The notes under the pieces: generated by a model | What the model was told of the DNA's origin: nothing | The model's database searches: none | Seen by the model: the letters and a program-made list of their open reading frames with translations, nothing else | Translations under genes and position numbers: made by a program | NCBI GenBank assembly: GCA_020916435.1 | Contig: CM037090.1 | Location: forward strand, 60,726,232 to 60,790,231 | Direction: 5' to 3' | Source of the DNA: Oxytropis ochrocephala | Lineage: Eukaryota; Streptophyta; Magnoliopsida; Fabales; Fabaceae | DNA length: 64,000 nt | Part shown: one piece after another, positions 13,909 to 24,130 of the stretch | Layout: each line of letters starts with the position of its first letter | How positions within the stretch are numbered: position 1 is the first letter of the stretch

Positions 13909-14177
13909 TTTATCACCATTCCAAAGGTAAAAAGCTTTTTGACCATAAAGTAAGAAGTTTAATCACAATCCATCCACCGGTGAGTATTGACAGTAAAACC
14001 CTTACATAAAAGATAAAGCCTCAGGAAACCACTAATACAAATTGATATTAATTATTTTCCCTGACAAACTTAGAATTGCACATGCTTTTAGAATACAAGC
14101 ACAAATACGCAACAAACAAAAACAATAATGGCTTAGCATCTTTTCTTATCTTAGTTTAAATAAAACTAGTAGGATAC

Positions 14178-14193
14178 CCGTGCATACGCACGG
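14178..14193 (-). terminator. Helitron 3' hairpin
   Basis: CCGTGC and GCACGG are separated by ATAC, giving a 6 bp stem and 4-nt loop, 8 nt from the terminal CTAG at 14166-14169. This is the usual position of the Helitron termination hairpin. Confidence 0.85.
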
Positions 14194-14339
14194 TGCTGAC
14201 GTATTCTTTTATGAATGAAGTTAGACAAAATTTAAATAATCTGAACATTACCCCGTGAAAATAAAGACAAATTTAAGGAGATAAAAATGAGTTTCAAATA
14301 AAAAATAGATAAATATTAAAATCTAAAAATTTAAAGTAT

Positions 14340-15509
14340 CATTTGAAAATAATCTGTGCATTTATCCCGTGTTTTTTATATATCAGTGCATCATTGTAGT
14401 TATCTCGTATTTTTTATATATCAGTGAAGTTATCTCGTATTTGTTTATATATCAATGCAGTTATCTTATAGTTTCAATTGATTATTTTAGTTGATTAGTA
14501 TATTATAATAGATAGTAGATCGTCAATAAAAAATATTTATCCCGTATTTTTAATATATCAGTGACAATTATTTGTTCTTTTTTAGATATTAGTGACAAAT
14601 ATTTGTCACGTGTGTTTTAAATATTAATCAGTAATTTAAATAGTCATTAAGTCTTCTTGTTTTTTTAGATAGTAGGTGTATAGTAGTCTTCAAACCTTAT
14701 AATTAACAAAGGCAAATATTAATCCTATGTTTTTATATATCAGTGCAACTATCCCGTGTTTTTTTTATATATCAGTGCAGTTATCTCATAGTTTTATTTG
14801 ATTCTTTTAGTTCATTAATAGATTATAGTAGATAGTAAAAGATAGATAGTAGATTATCAATAAGAATATTTGTTTTAAATATTAATAAGTAGTTAAAATA
14901 GTAATTAAGTCTTCTTGTTGTTTTTAGATAGTAGGTTTGTAGTAGTATTCAAAAACATTAATTATCAATGACAAATATTAATCCTATGTTTTTTTATATA
15001 TCAATGCAGTTATCCCGTGTTTTTTTATATATTAGTGTTGTTATCTCTTAGTTTCAATTGATTATTTTAGTTGATTAGTAGATTATAGTAGATAGTAAAA
15101 GAGAGATAGTAAATTATCAATAAGAAATATTTGTTTTAAATATTAATCAGTAGTTTAAATTCTCATTAAATCTTCTTGTTTTTTAGATAGTAGGTTTCTA
15201 GTAGTCTTCAAAAATTATAATTTTCAATAAGAAATATTAATCATGGATTTTTTATATATCAGTGCGGTTATCATGTGTTTTCTTATATATCATTGTAGTT
15301 ATCTCATAGTTTTAATTGATTATTTTAGTTGATTAGTAGATTATAGTATATAGTAAAAGATAGATAGTAGATTATCAATAAGAAATATTTGTTAATACTA
15401 ATCAAGAGTTAAATTAGTAATTAAGTCTTCTTGTTGTTTTTAGATAGTAGGTTTGTAATAGTATTCAAAAACATTAATTATCAATGACAAATATTAATCT
15501 CGTGTTTTA

Positions 15510-15549
<40 letters not shown>

Positions 15550-16100
15550 TGTTGTTATCTCGTAGTTTCAATTGATTATTTTAGTTGATTAGTAGATTAT
15601 AGTAGATAGTAAAAGAGATAGTAAATTATCAATAAGAAATATTTATTTTAAATATTAATCAAGAGTTTAAATTCTCATTAAATCTTCTTGTTTTTTAAAT
15701 AGTAGGTTTATAGTAGTCTTAAAAATTATAATTTTTGATGAGAAATATTAATCATGTATTTTTTTATATATCGGTCACGGTTATCATGTGTTTTCTTATA
15801 TATCATTGCGATTATTTCATAGTTTCAATTGATTATTTTAGTTGATTAATAGATTATAGCGGATAGTAAAATATAGATAGTAGATTATCAATAAGAAATA
15901 TTTATTTTAAATATTAATCAATAGTTTAAATAGTCATTAAGCCTCCTTGTCTTTTGTTTTGACGGAAGCCTTGTTGTTTTTTAAATAGTAGGTTTATCAA
16001 TGACAAACATTAATCCCGTATTTTTTTATATAGTAGGTTTATAATAGTCTTAAAAAATATGGAACAAATATTTGTCACTAATTTTTTTATAGTAGTTTTC
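14340..16100. repeat. Tandem array of about 255-260 bp units in the Helitron
   Basis: The segment gattattttagttgatta recurs near 14476, 14798, 15051, 15312, 15566 and 15827. Each unit also carries tatatatcagtg, a gatagtag run and cttcttgttttt. There are about six units diverged by point changes and small indels; the first interval is longer, about 320 bp. One unit contains a TA dinucleotide run (about 15515-15545). No coding. Confidence 0.8.
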
Positions 16101-17272
16101 TAATTTTATAATTTTTATTGACAAAAAAATAATTGTCTTTCTATTATTTAGTGAGTATGGATGTCTGTGAAAAAGATTTAAATTTTTTTGGTCAAATTTT
16201 TTTTTTTAAATTTTAAGTGGAATTTTAAGTGTAGTTTATTAGTATAAATAGATAGATATTAGAAGGTATTAATATTAGATTAGATAGATAATAATGATAA
16301 TAAATTTGTGAGGGAGTTTGAATTTGAATTAAAGGTGGAGGGAAAGAGAAAGAGAAAAGGAGTTGGAAAAAGTGAAATTGGGAAAAGTGAAAGTTGGGAA
16401 GAGTGAAAGTTAGGTAGTACATGTGTCAATTAATGGTGAGGGCTAATTTTGGAAGTTTAGTGGTGATATTTTTGTATATATAGATATTAGACAAGCTAAC
16501 CAAGAGAGCAAGAGTCGGCCCTACAGAATATGTGCTGCTCCCATAAGAATAATATCGATTATATATAAAAGAAAGGAAACTCAACCCCATGAAGATTAAC
16601 TGCACGATGATCATCTAGAGAAATTGAGTAACAGTATCTAAAAGTCCTTCCTTTAAAAGAAGCATCAAGAAATCCAACCCAAGAAAAAGATGTCATATAC
16701 CATGGAAGTTTTTTGGAAGAAGTTTTACTCACTCAGTCATTCAAGCACACTATAAGTCAACCAAATAATTACTCCTAACACCTAATCCCTATGATTTCAA
16801 GGTTTATATATTATTAACTATGATTAGAGAGCCCCCATACCTTGTTAAAACTTGAAGAAGATAACATCAACGATCAAGAAGACCCCTCCAAAAACCCCAA
16901 CACTCCAAGATTCCTCCTTCCTCCTTGATTCTTCACGCAAGATCTCTCTCTCTCAAGCCCTAGCCGCGCGCTCCCTCTCTTCTCCTCTTCTCACTTTCTA
17001 ATTTTTGATCTTTTGCTTCTAATGAGGGTTTCTCCTAAGACCATAATGTTCTTATTAATTGGGTTTGGGCCACTTAACTCCAATGGGCCCTAATTGCACC
17101 TCCTAATTACTTTCTCACATCCTCCCTATTTAATTAAATACTCTCTATTAATTTACTACACCTCACTCCTTAATTGAATTAATTACCTTATATTTATTTG
17201 AAATAAGGCCAACTAAATTATCACTTAATTAAATTATCTAATTATTTACTTAATAATTTTTGGGGCGTTACA

Positions 17273-17286
17273 ACTCTCCCCCACTT
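17273..17286 (-). promoter_or_regulatory. Polypurine tract of element D
   Basis: The minus strand reads AAGTGGGGGAGAGT immediately before TGTAACGCCCC, the start of the 3' LTR. This is the plus-strand primer of reverse transcription. The same tract follows the LTRs at 3216, 8074 and, in shortened form, 62272. Confidence 0.85.
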
Positions 17287-17406
17287 AGGCATTTTCGTCC
17301 TCGAAAATTTAAACATTATAGACACTACACAGCTCAAGCACTCACCACACAAACAATAGATTCTAGGGAACACCCTTAACGAAACACATACCTCTAAAAG
17401 CGACCA

Positions 17407-18399
17407 TCACTCCTCCGTAGGCTCCGTACCTGCTAAGACAAACACCCTCCCGCTAGACCTCTCCTTCTTCGAGTTTGGACACTTGGTACTAATGTGCCCC
17501 ATCTCTCCACAGTTGTAGCATACCACATCTTGCTTCGCACACTTCGCAGCTATATGACCTTCTTTCCCACACTTGAAGCACTTGTTGACCATGCAATCTG
17601 GACTCTTATGTCCCGGCTTTCCACACTTGTGACACACAATACCCGCAGCAGCTTCTCCCCCACTTGGCTTCTTGCCCGAACTCTCCTCTCCCTTACCCTT
17701 ACCACCTGAAACCTCGTAGGGCTTCCCACGAAACCGAGAATTCCTCTTTTCCTTCACGACCTTATGTAAGCGTAGAACTATCTTCTTCATAGATCCTACA
17801 CTTATCAACCAATCTAGCAAAATCCCGAATCTCTTGATACCCAATTGCTTTCTTTATATCAGGGCGCAGACCACTCTCAAATTTGACACACATGGAGAAC
17901 TTCGAATCGACATCATTGGCATAGTAAGGACAGAATTTGGCCAACTCCTCAAATTTGGCGGCATACTCAGCTACCGTCTTGTTTCCCTGCTTTAGCTCTA
18001 GAAATTCCACTTCCTTCTTAGCTCGCACATCCTCAGGGTAGTACTTTCTCTTGAACTCTCTGGTGAAAACCTCCCAAGTAACTTCCTCACCAGCATTTTC
18101 TAACCTTCGCGACATTCCCAACCACCAGTCATCCGCCTATTCGGCTAACATATGCGTACCAAACCTTACTTTCTGCGCAGGCGTACAATCCATAACCCGA
18201 AAAATTCTCTCGATCTCCTTCAACCATGCCAAAGCTCCATCAGGATCATACCGACCTTTGAAAGTGGGCAGATTCTCCCTTTGGGCGTGGCCAATTTACG
18301 GTTTTCAAAGATCCTCTCCACCATTCCGCTGGTTCCCCATCGCTTTGAGCTATAGCTTGCAAAGCTTCAAAGAAGAGCGACATCAACCCTCCTAGCCAT
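17407..18399 (-). pseudogene. Ty3/gypsy gag with three CCHC zinc knuckles, frameshifted
   Basis: The likely start is the ATG at 18399, just after the PBS. The reading frame breaks more than once between 18399 and 18121. From 18121 a 119-residue frame carries the Retrotrans_gag core (WEVFTREFKRKYYPEDV, then a leucine/lysine-rich helix). A further frameshift near 17765-17790 moves to a frame with a lysine-rich linker and three CCHC knuckles (residues 71-84, 89-102 and 109-122 of the 17844-17407 frame). The protein would form the particle and bind RNA. It ends at a stop at 17409, shortly before where the protease DTGA would be expected, and the rest of pol is deleted. Tekay/Del-like chromovirus affinity is plausible from the gag style but not proven. 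Confidence 0.85.
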
Positions 18400-18505
18400 T
18401 TCAACCTAACACTGCAGCATTAACACCAATTCAGAACCAAACTAACACTACCTAGTTGTCATAGATACTATGACAGACAGACTTGGCTGGACAGACCGAA
18501 ATTTT

Positions 18506-18517
18506 GCTCTGATACCA
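18506..18517 (-). promoter_or_regulatory. Primer binding site of element D (tRNA-iMet)
   Basis: TGGTATCAGAGC on the minus strand, four bases from the 5' LTR end at 18522. Same primer as element E. Confidence 0.93.
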
Positions 18518-18789
18518 CTATTGTAACACCCCCTTCTACATAAACTACTATTTAAATTAATTGGAAATCAGAGTCTATAAAAATTTTCAGTGCGACCACT
18601 CGAGGGTGCCACATTTAAAACAACCACTTTTAAAGCTTCAAAATAATAATTAAAATGAACTCCAAGTAATGGATACATAACACCAAAATAATATCCGGGA
18701 ATAAAATATTACAGCAGTGGAAAAAATAACAACTTAAACAATAGTTCATAATGTAAAGAAATAACAACTAAACGTCCCCCCGGTGCTAC

Positions 18790-18799
18790 GTATCAGAGC
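18790..18799 (-). promoter_or_regulatory. LTR segment complementary to the element's own PBS
   Basis: On the sense (minus) strand this reads GCTCTGATAC, the exact reverse complement of the last ten bases of the PBS at 18506-18517 and identical to the end of tRNA-iMet before its final CA. It recurs at 872-881, 4249-4258, 5697-5706 and 52192-52201, with variants at 11502-11511, 51340-51349 and 60719-60728. Function is inferred only. Confidence 0.6.
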
Positions 18800-18856
18800 G
18801 ACTCGACCATACTAGGAGAAGGATCTCTAGTCACCTTCAGTCACCGTCACCTGCAG

Positions 18857-18877
18857 GTTGCCGACATACGAGGCAAC
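18857..18877 (-). promoter_or_regulatory. Conserved LTR hairpin
   Basis: GTTGCC and GGCAAC are separated by nine bases, flanked on the sense side by GACTCACCC. Homologues lie at 940-960, 4316-4336, about 5763-5785 (shorter stem), 51266-51286 and 60786-60805. In the last, the stem changes to GTTACC/GGTAAC, preserving pairing. Confidence 0.65.
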
Positions 18878-19311
18878 ACGACGCAGTAGGGTGAGTCTCA
18901 ATGCATAGATAATAATAAATAAAGCGAGAAACACAACGAAAAAGGCACACCAGAGAACAATAAATTTAAATACACTATTAAGACAGTTACACCAAATGCA
19001 GTTACACCAAATACAGGTACACCTAATACATTCACAACAAATAGAGTTACACCAATTACAGTCACACGAGATCTGATTACACCATTACGATTACACTGGG
19101 ACATGTATGCAATGTATGCAATGCAACCCAAAACTCCACTGGGCATATGCATGTGGATCCATCACCAAAATTGCCTTGAGGGCATTCACCAATCACCAAA
19201 ATATTTTAAGAGGCCGAGGCCTATTCACCAAAAATGCATATGAGAATGCGACACCATGACTATGCACAAAAACACCGAAACTCCAATAATGCATTAACAT
19301 GCTCGCTTAAC

Positions 19312-19374
<63 letters not shown>

Positions 19375-20933
19375 CCAAATCACCAAGGGAGTCATAGACC
19401 TCCCAACACCACATATATAATCAAATACACTTTGTTCAAAGTAAAGTTGTTAGTTTTGTATCGTGTTAAAATGAGAGGGTGCCTCGAAAAGTCTTAGAAA
19501 CTTTGATATAATGATCTTGTAATTAGAGAAGTTATGTTAAAGAAATTGGATTTTAAAATAAAGATATTTTCACTATCAAAGGAACATAACTACATCAACT
19601 TGCTCACCCAACACAGAAGTGGTGAAAAAAAATGCATATCCCTAGAAACTGTCATGAATATAGGAAGGCATATATTTTAGCGCTATATCACTGTGGATTA
19701 TACAAACTAGAAGAATAATTCTTTCTAAAACTAATTGTACTCGTTGGAAAACGCGATGCCTTATTATCTATTTTCTTTATTCATGCCTTGTACAAAAATA
19801 GCTATCATATTTCAATGTTTTATAACAAGTCCAGGTATATAGAGAATCCTCCAAAACAAAATAAACCCTGTGCACTTGTGATGACGGCAACAATGTTTAT
19901 CACCATTCCAAAGGTAAAAAGCTTTTTGACCATAAAGTAAGAAGTTTAATCACAATCCATCCACCGGTGAGTATTGACAGTAAAACCCTTACATAAAAGA
20001 TAAAGCCTCAGGAAACCACTAATACTAATTGATATTAATTATTTTCCCTGACAAACTTAGAATTGCACATGCTTTTAGAATACAAGCACAAATACGCAAC
20101 AAACAAAAACAATAATGGCTTAGCATCTTTTCTTATCTTAGTTTAAATAAAACAAGCTAACCAAGAGAGCAAGAGTCGGCCCTACAGAATATGTGCTGCT
20201 CCCATAAGAATAATATCGATTATATATAAAAGAAAGGAAACTCAACCCCATGAAGATTAACTGCACGATGATCATCTAGAGAAATTGAGTAACAGTATCT
20301 AAAAGTCCTTCCTTTAAAAGAAGCATCAAGAAATCCAACCCAAGAAAAAGATGTCATATACCATGGAAGTTTTTTGGAAGAAGTTTTACTCACTCAGTCA
20401 TTCAAGCACACTATAAATCAACCAAAGAATTACTCCTAACACCTAATCCCTATGATTTCAAGGTTTATATATTATTAACTATGATTAGAGAGCCCCCATA
20501 CCTTGTTAAAACTTGAAGAAGATAACATCAACGATCAAGAAGACCCCTCCAAAAACCCCAACACTCCAAGATTCCTCCTTCCTCCTTGATTCTTCACGCA
20601 AGATCTCTCTCTCTCAAGCCCTAGCTGCGCGCTCCCTCTCTTCTCCTCTTCTCACTTTCTAATTTTTGATCTTTTGCTTCTAATGAGGGTTTCTCCTAAG
20701 ACCCTAATGTTTTTATTAATTGGGTTTGGGCCACTTAACTCCAATGGGCCCTAATTGCACCTCCTAATTACTTTCTCACATCCTCCCTATTTAATTAAAT
20801 ACTCTCTATTAATTTACCACACCTCACTCCTTAATTGAATTAATTACCTTATATTTATTTGAAATAAGGCCAACTAAATTATCACTTAATTAAATTATCT
20901 AATTATTTACTTAATCATTTTTGGGGCGTTACA

Positions 20934-22101
20934 ACTTCCCATTCTTTTGGTCTGCGAGTCACTTCAGACCAATGGTATCTCTTATTGCTTTGACCCAGAG
21001 TCCCTGACTGGCGACGAGGTTATCACCTACAACTTGTTTGTGAAGTGGACAGTTAAGTTGCAGGGCGAGAACAAGAAATTCAGCTGTGTAGAGATTATCG
21101 TCGCGGCGCTTGAATCTGAAGCAAAGCTGAAGTCGGTCTTAAGTAAGTTGCAATTACTCATTGTCCATACTCCGTACTTTCCCTTGAGTGTAGCTCAAAC
21201 TCTTTAATTTTTTGCTTAGATGCACTGGCTGATGGTTTTGACTTCAGGCTTCTTCCTCAGTCGTTCGTGGTCCAGCCTTGTTCCACCAAGAAGGGCAAAG
21301 GTAAAAAGCCCTCAAGACGGGGACGGGATGCTCCGAGCTCGAGTACTCCTGCCCTCAAAAAACATAAAACTTAAATAGAAGAGGGACCCATTGAAGTTCC
21401 TACTGAGGTCGACTTCGAAGTCTGCGCCCGAGTTGCTGAAGCTGGAAGAGCTGTGTTCAGAAAGCTTCAACTACAGGATCTGAACCCGGTCGTCGCATGG
21501 TTCCAAGCAAACATCAGGAAACTTGAAAAGAAGAACCTCTTTCTTGAAGGTGACTTGCTTGATCAAGAGGACAAGCTAAAGTGTGCCCGATACAATGTTC
21601 TCCTGTAGCTCTATGAGAAGAACTCGACGCTTTGGGGTGAATTAGAATCCCTTAAGTCGGTAGAGGATCAAAGTCCTGCGCTAGAGGTTCAGTTGATGGC
21701 CTATCAAGAGGATGCTGACCAATATGACACCTTGGAAGAAGAGCTTTTTACTGTGAGGGCGGAGGCATCACAGATTCGGGCAAAAATTAATGCTGGTCAG
21801 GCCGAGTTGGAGAGAGATGAGGCCAGGAAGATCGCTTTAGCTGCCCAAGTGGCGGATTCCACCCGACTTGAATTTGAGCGATGCAAGAGCACTGATTGCT
21901 ATGGTGCATCTCGGGGTTTCTCTTGAGTACCTAGATCCCGACTATAAGGCCTACACTTGGGAAAATCGTGAAGCCACGGTAGGAGTTCCTCCGGAAGGCT
22001 GGGGGTGATCTTTGAGGCTCCATCCGTGTCAAAAGAAGAGGAAGAAAGTGTCGACTCGATTCTTTGGGAGAATCTCGATCCGTTAGCGATTAAGTTCTTG
22101 T
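20934..22101 (+). pseudogene. C-terminal part of a Tat-element antisense ORF (aORF)
   Basis: The coding remnant starts at the edge of D, so its N-terminus is missing. A first exon-like segment (20947-21141) is followed by a canonical GTAAGT...TTGCTTAG intron (about 21142-21219), then a basic segment with KKGKGKKPSRRGRD (about 21290-21370), an in-frame stop at about 21372, and a long charged coiled-coil-like region rich in E, L, K and Q (about 21400-21890) with another stop near 21606. The last frame ends at about 22101. It lies antisense to element G. By position and composition it is the tail of the same kind of protein as at 47366-49265. Identification as an aORF is inference; function of these ORFs is unknown. 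Confidence 0.5.
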
Positions 22102-22970
22102 AATTTTTCTTTTCTTTTGCCAATTTCAATGTAAAGACTTTAATGTAAAGACTCCTAGTTGTTATGAAATGTAAATCAAATTCTTTTTTTAATCAGCAAT
22201 TGTTACTTTTCTTTGTTTTCTGCACCGACGCCGAATCGAGCGATACTCGTGTGGTGAGGTTAACGAAAGAGTTGGCCGTAGCCGTAACAATTCAAATATT
22301 GCCGTAGTAAATAGTTGAGAGTGAGTGAGTTGCCTCATAGTCTTTGCTCCAAAGCCACTGCGGGCTTCCACCGTGTTCTCTGATGGAACATTAAGTTCAG
22401 ACATTATAGAAATCTTGGTACTGAAATCGCTGTGGATTCCGGCCTTCACTTTGACCGAAGCCGCAAGGTCTTCTTCCTTCGCCTTTTGGTCGAGATGAGT
22501 ACCTCGGACACCAAAAGGGAAGGCACAATCGCACGGGCGAAAGAAGGGGCGAAGCCGCAATGACTTCTTCCTTCGCCCTCTAGTGTAGATGAGTACCTCA
22601 GACACCAGATTGGAAGGCACAAAATCGCTCAAGGCGAAAGAAATAAGGTCGCCGTGGACCTGAGCCGCTAGTGCCCCACGGCGGAGTGTATGAGCACGTA
22701 ATTGTGGAGGACTTTCTCTGATGGCCTCACCTCATACCGTCGTCCAACGAGTGGCCAGCTCGGGTCGGACTCGGGCGAGAGGGGTGTTATACTAAGTCAG
22801 GAGCCGCAGTCACCGACGTACTTGTATGTTAGTGATACACAAATGTGCAAATAATCAACAAAGAGTGATTCAACAAACTTTTTTTTATTAAGGATGGGAA
22901 ATAGTACATCATTATTTGTTCTTTCTAGACGTCATTCTTATACTTTATTTTTTATTTGGTGCATTACCAC
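22102..22970. repeat. Non-coding part of element G with a 93 bp direct repeat
   Basis: No coding signal is seen. Between about 22459 and 22640 a unit of about 93 bp is present twice: cttcttccttcgcc, then gatgagtacctc, then gaaggcaca. The remainder, from the end of the antisense ORF to the protease remnant, is unique moderately GC-rich sequence with a T-rich tract at 22880-22890. ORFs on the minus strand here are accidental. Confidence 0.5.
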
Positions 22971-23340
22971 TTACTTTCCTTTCTCATTTGGATCCCGACT
23001 TCGCGTTTGCTTCCTCTCTCGCTTCGGTGCTCTGCTTTCAAGCGAGGTATTGCACCTTCCGGTCACGTCAAGATCAGCAGGGATCGTTACCACTTGGTCA
23101 TTTTCAGAGAAAAACTTCATTTTAAGATGGACGGTGGATGTGACGGCCCCGAGCTTGACCAAGGTCGGTCGCCCAACGATTCAGTGGTATGGAGACGGAC
23201 AAGCCTAGGGGCGTCGTACGGGAGCCGTTGAAGCCAGTTAAATCCCCACCGTCGTAGGCTGATAAGTCGGCCTCTGAAATCCTTAGATTTGGGAGTAGCT
23301 CTGCGAGACAAGAGAGATCGTGAGCTTCCTTGGTCAATTA
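22971..23340 (-). pseudogene. Ty3/gypsy (Tat) aspartic protease remnant
   Basis: On the minus strand, right after the PBS, the translation gives the protease active-site motif LIDQGSS, then the DLTGFNGSRTTPLG block and, after a frameshift, the TSTVHLKMKFFS block that follows the protease core. The same blocks occur in element I (54001-54400, NQGSS and STVHLKMKFYS), so the two belong to one lineage. The reading frame shifts at least twice. Everything normally between PBS and protease (gag) is missing, so the active site lies within about 25 bases of the PBS. The catalytic Asp is retained. It is a non-functional fragment. Confidence 0.75.
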
Positions 23341-23350
23341 AAATTCTCAC

Positions 23351-23367
23351 TCCCACTGTGGTCGCCA
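23351..23367 (-). promoter_or_regulatory. Primer binding site of element G
   Basis: The minus strand reads TGGCGACCACAGTGGGA, one base beyond the LTR end. TGGCG- starts are typical of Tat/Ogre elements. The matching tRNA would end in UGGUCGCCA; which isoacceptor cannot be settled here. Confidence 0.7.
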
Positions 23368-23368
23368 A

Positions 23369-23763
23369 TGTTCGGTACTGGATCTCGGAATATACCTGAT
23401 CCGAGGTACAAGAGGTCTTGCTTCGCGTAGCTTGATGATGAGTCTCGGACCTTGAAGATTGAGCTCGTTCGTCCCGAGGTAGTCGCAACTCCACGTCGGG
23501 TGGGGTGTACCTGCAGACACTCCGATGCCTAAGTCAGTATGTGAATGAGGTGGAATGTGCAATGAATGAGAAGCATACCTGGATGCGGGGGGTAGCACTC
23601 GTATTTATAGAGGAGAGTGTTGGGTCTTGAGCATCGGATCTGCTCAAAAGATCTTGGTCTTTGAGAGGAGGAGGTCCGTAGCGCCGCGCATAGTGGACCG
23701 TTGCTGGTAGTCGCATTGGGCTCGGCCCAATTCTTGTAGGGATTTAGCCCAGACCGGAAAACA
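23369..23763 (-). mobile_element. 5' LTR of element G
   Basis: A 395 bp segment with termini TGTT and AACA next to the PBS. It contains a Tat-like GTCTGGGC start and no coding. It has the same terminal bases and similar length as the LTR of element H at 46277-46707. Confidence 0.65.
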
Positions 23764-24130
23764 TAAAAAGCACAAAGATATAAGGAGAAAGGGGATCCCC
23801 CTTGTCTAATGCTACGTTGCGTCCTAAAGAAGGCGGTACGTTTGTTGCTCCAAAGAACATTAGTTTGCACCATCGTAATACAAGACATGATGAGATCAAT
23901 AAGTTTATCTGGAAGCCCTACATACATTCTTTAACATCATAAAAATATAAGACCATTTTAATCTTTCATAGGCTTTGGCTAGGTCCACGTTGATAGCCCA
24001 ACCACCTTATCTAACTATCATTCTTCCCATAGTGTGAACTAGTTCCTCATCAACCACAATATTTTCATGTATACTTCTACCAGAATAAAACTATCTTTAT
24101 TCATATAATCAAACTTATCTGAGATAAAAA
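23764..24130 (-). pseudogene. LINE (L1-type) reverse transcriptase remnant
   Basis: The minus-strand translation in several frames shows hallmarks of the non-LTR RT: INVDLAKAYERLKW (about 23950-23995, first catalytic block), then a helix region, then SIRQGGSPFSLYL (about 23775-23815; family form RQGDPLSP). Upstream, VVDEELVHTMGR fits the region before the first block. Frameshifts and stops separate the blocks. The downstream part, including the YADD box, is lost where element G's LTR abuts at 23763. L1-like affiliation comes from the motifs; the family is not resolved. Confidence 0.75.

Larger units (their letters stand above)
14166..16491 (-). mobile_element. Non-autonomous Helitron inside D's 3' LTR
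   Basis: On the minus strand the element begins TCTAATATCTATATATAC and ends in a GC-rich hairpin, an 8-nt spacer and CTAG: the TC...CTRR structure of Helitrons, without target duplication. The intact LTR copy at 20130-20170 reads straight through the site, so both ends are defined to the base. The host dinucleotide is G|T on the element's strand, not the usual A|T (a one-base shift would give T|T). It has no Rep/helicase coding. The interior is mostly an AT-rich tandem array plus a purine-rich tail (16290-16420). Confidence 0.88.
3981..17272 (-). mobile_element. 3' LTR of element D, split by two insertions
   Basis: The LTR is in three pieces: 3981-5405, 13914-14165 and 16492-17272. Joined in order they match the uninterrupted 5' LTR at 18522-20933. 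The gaps are element E (with target duplication TTTAT) and the Helitron. The uninterrupted LTR therefore serves as an empty-site reference for both insertions. Confidence 0.88.
3981..20933 (-). mobile_element. Element D: nested LTR retrotransposon retaining only gag
   Basis: D reads on the minus strand: 5' LTR 18522-20933, PBS 18506-18517, broken gag 17407-18399, PPT 17273-17286, 3' LTR 3981-17272 interrupted by element E and a Helitron. With the insertions and one TSD copy removed, the left LTR is about 2458 bp against 2412 bp on the right. The interior is only 1249 bp. Protease, RT, RNase H and integrase are absent, and the deletion begins just past the end of gag. It therefore resembles a TR-GAG-type non-autonomous Ty3/gypsy element. 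The outer flanks (gtttt left, acttc right) do not form a TSD, so at least one edge has been rearranged. Confidence 0.85.
18522..20933 (-). mobile_element. 5' LTR of element D (uninterrupted)
   Basis: The LTR has termini TGTAACACCCCC and GGGGCGTTACA and is 2412 bp. It contains a short array of ttacaccaa-type units (18985-19100), an AT dinucleotide tract (about 19315-19371), the hairpin at 18857-18877 and the PBS-complement at 18790-18799. The ORF at 19234-19497 is only a translation of the AT tract. Confidence 0.9.
20934..23763 (-). mobile_element. Element G: gutted Tat-lineage Ty3/gypsy element
   Basis: Read on the minus strand from the right: 5' LTR (23369-23763), PBS (23351-23367), protease remnant (22971-23340), non-coding stretch, then an ORF on the opposite (plus) strand (20934-22101). 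A pol order followed by an antisense ORF before the 3' LTR is known for Tat-lineage plant elements. Gag, RT, both RNases H and integrase are gone. The left end, including the 3' LTR and the start of the antisense ORF, is cut off at element D. Confidence 0.65.

Noticed and set aside
16225..16422. Helitron-encoded protein (65-codon minus ORF)
   Set aside because: Phe/Leu/Ser-rich translation of purine-rich DNA; no Rep or helicase motif.
19234..19497. 87-codon ORF with a Tyr-Ile run
   Set aside because: Caused by the AT dinucleotide tract.
3981..20933. Element D as a simple insertion into the copy-A element
   Set aside because: The flanks (gtttt and acttc) are not a target duplication and the sequence after 20933 does not continue the E-type interior.
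22189..22632. 147-codon minus-strand ORF
   Set aside because: It spans the 93 bp direct repeat of non-coding sequence and shows no motif.
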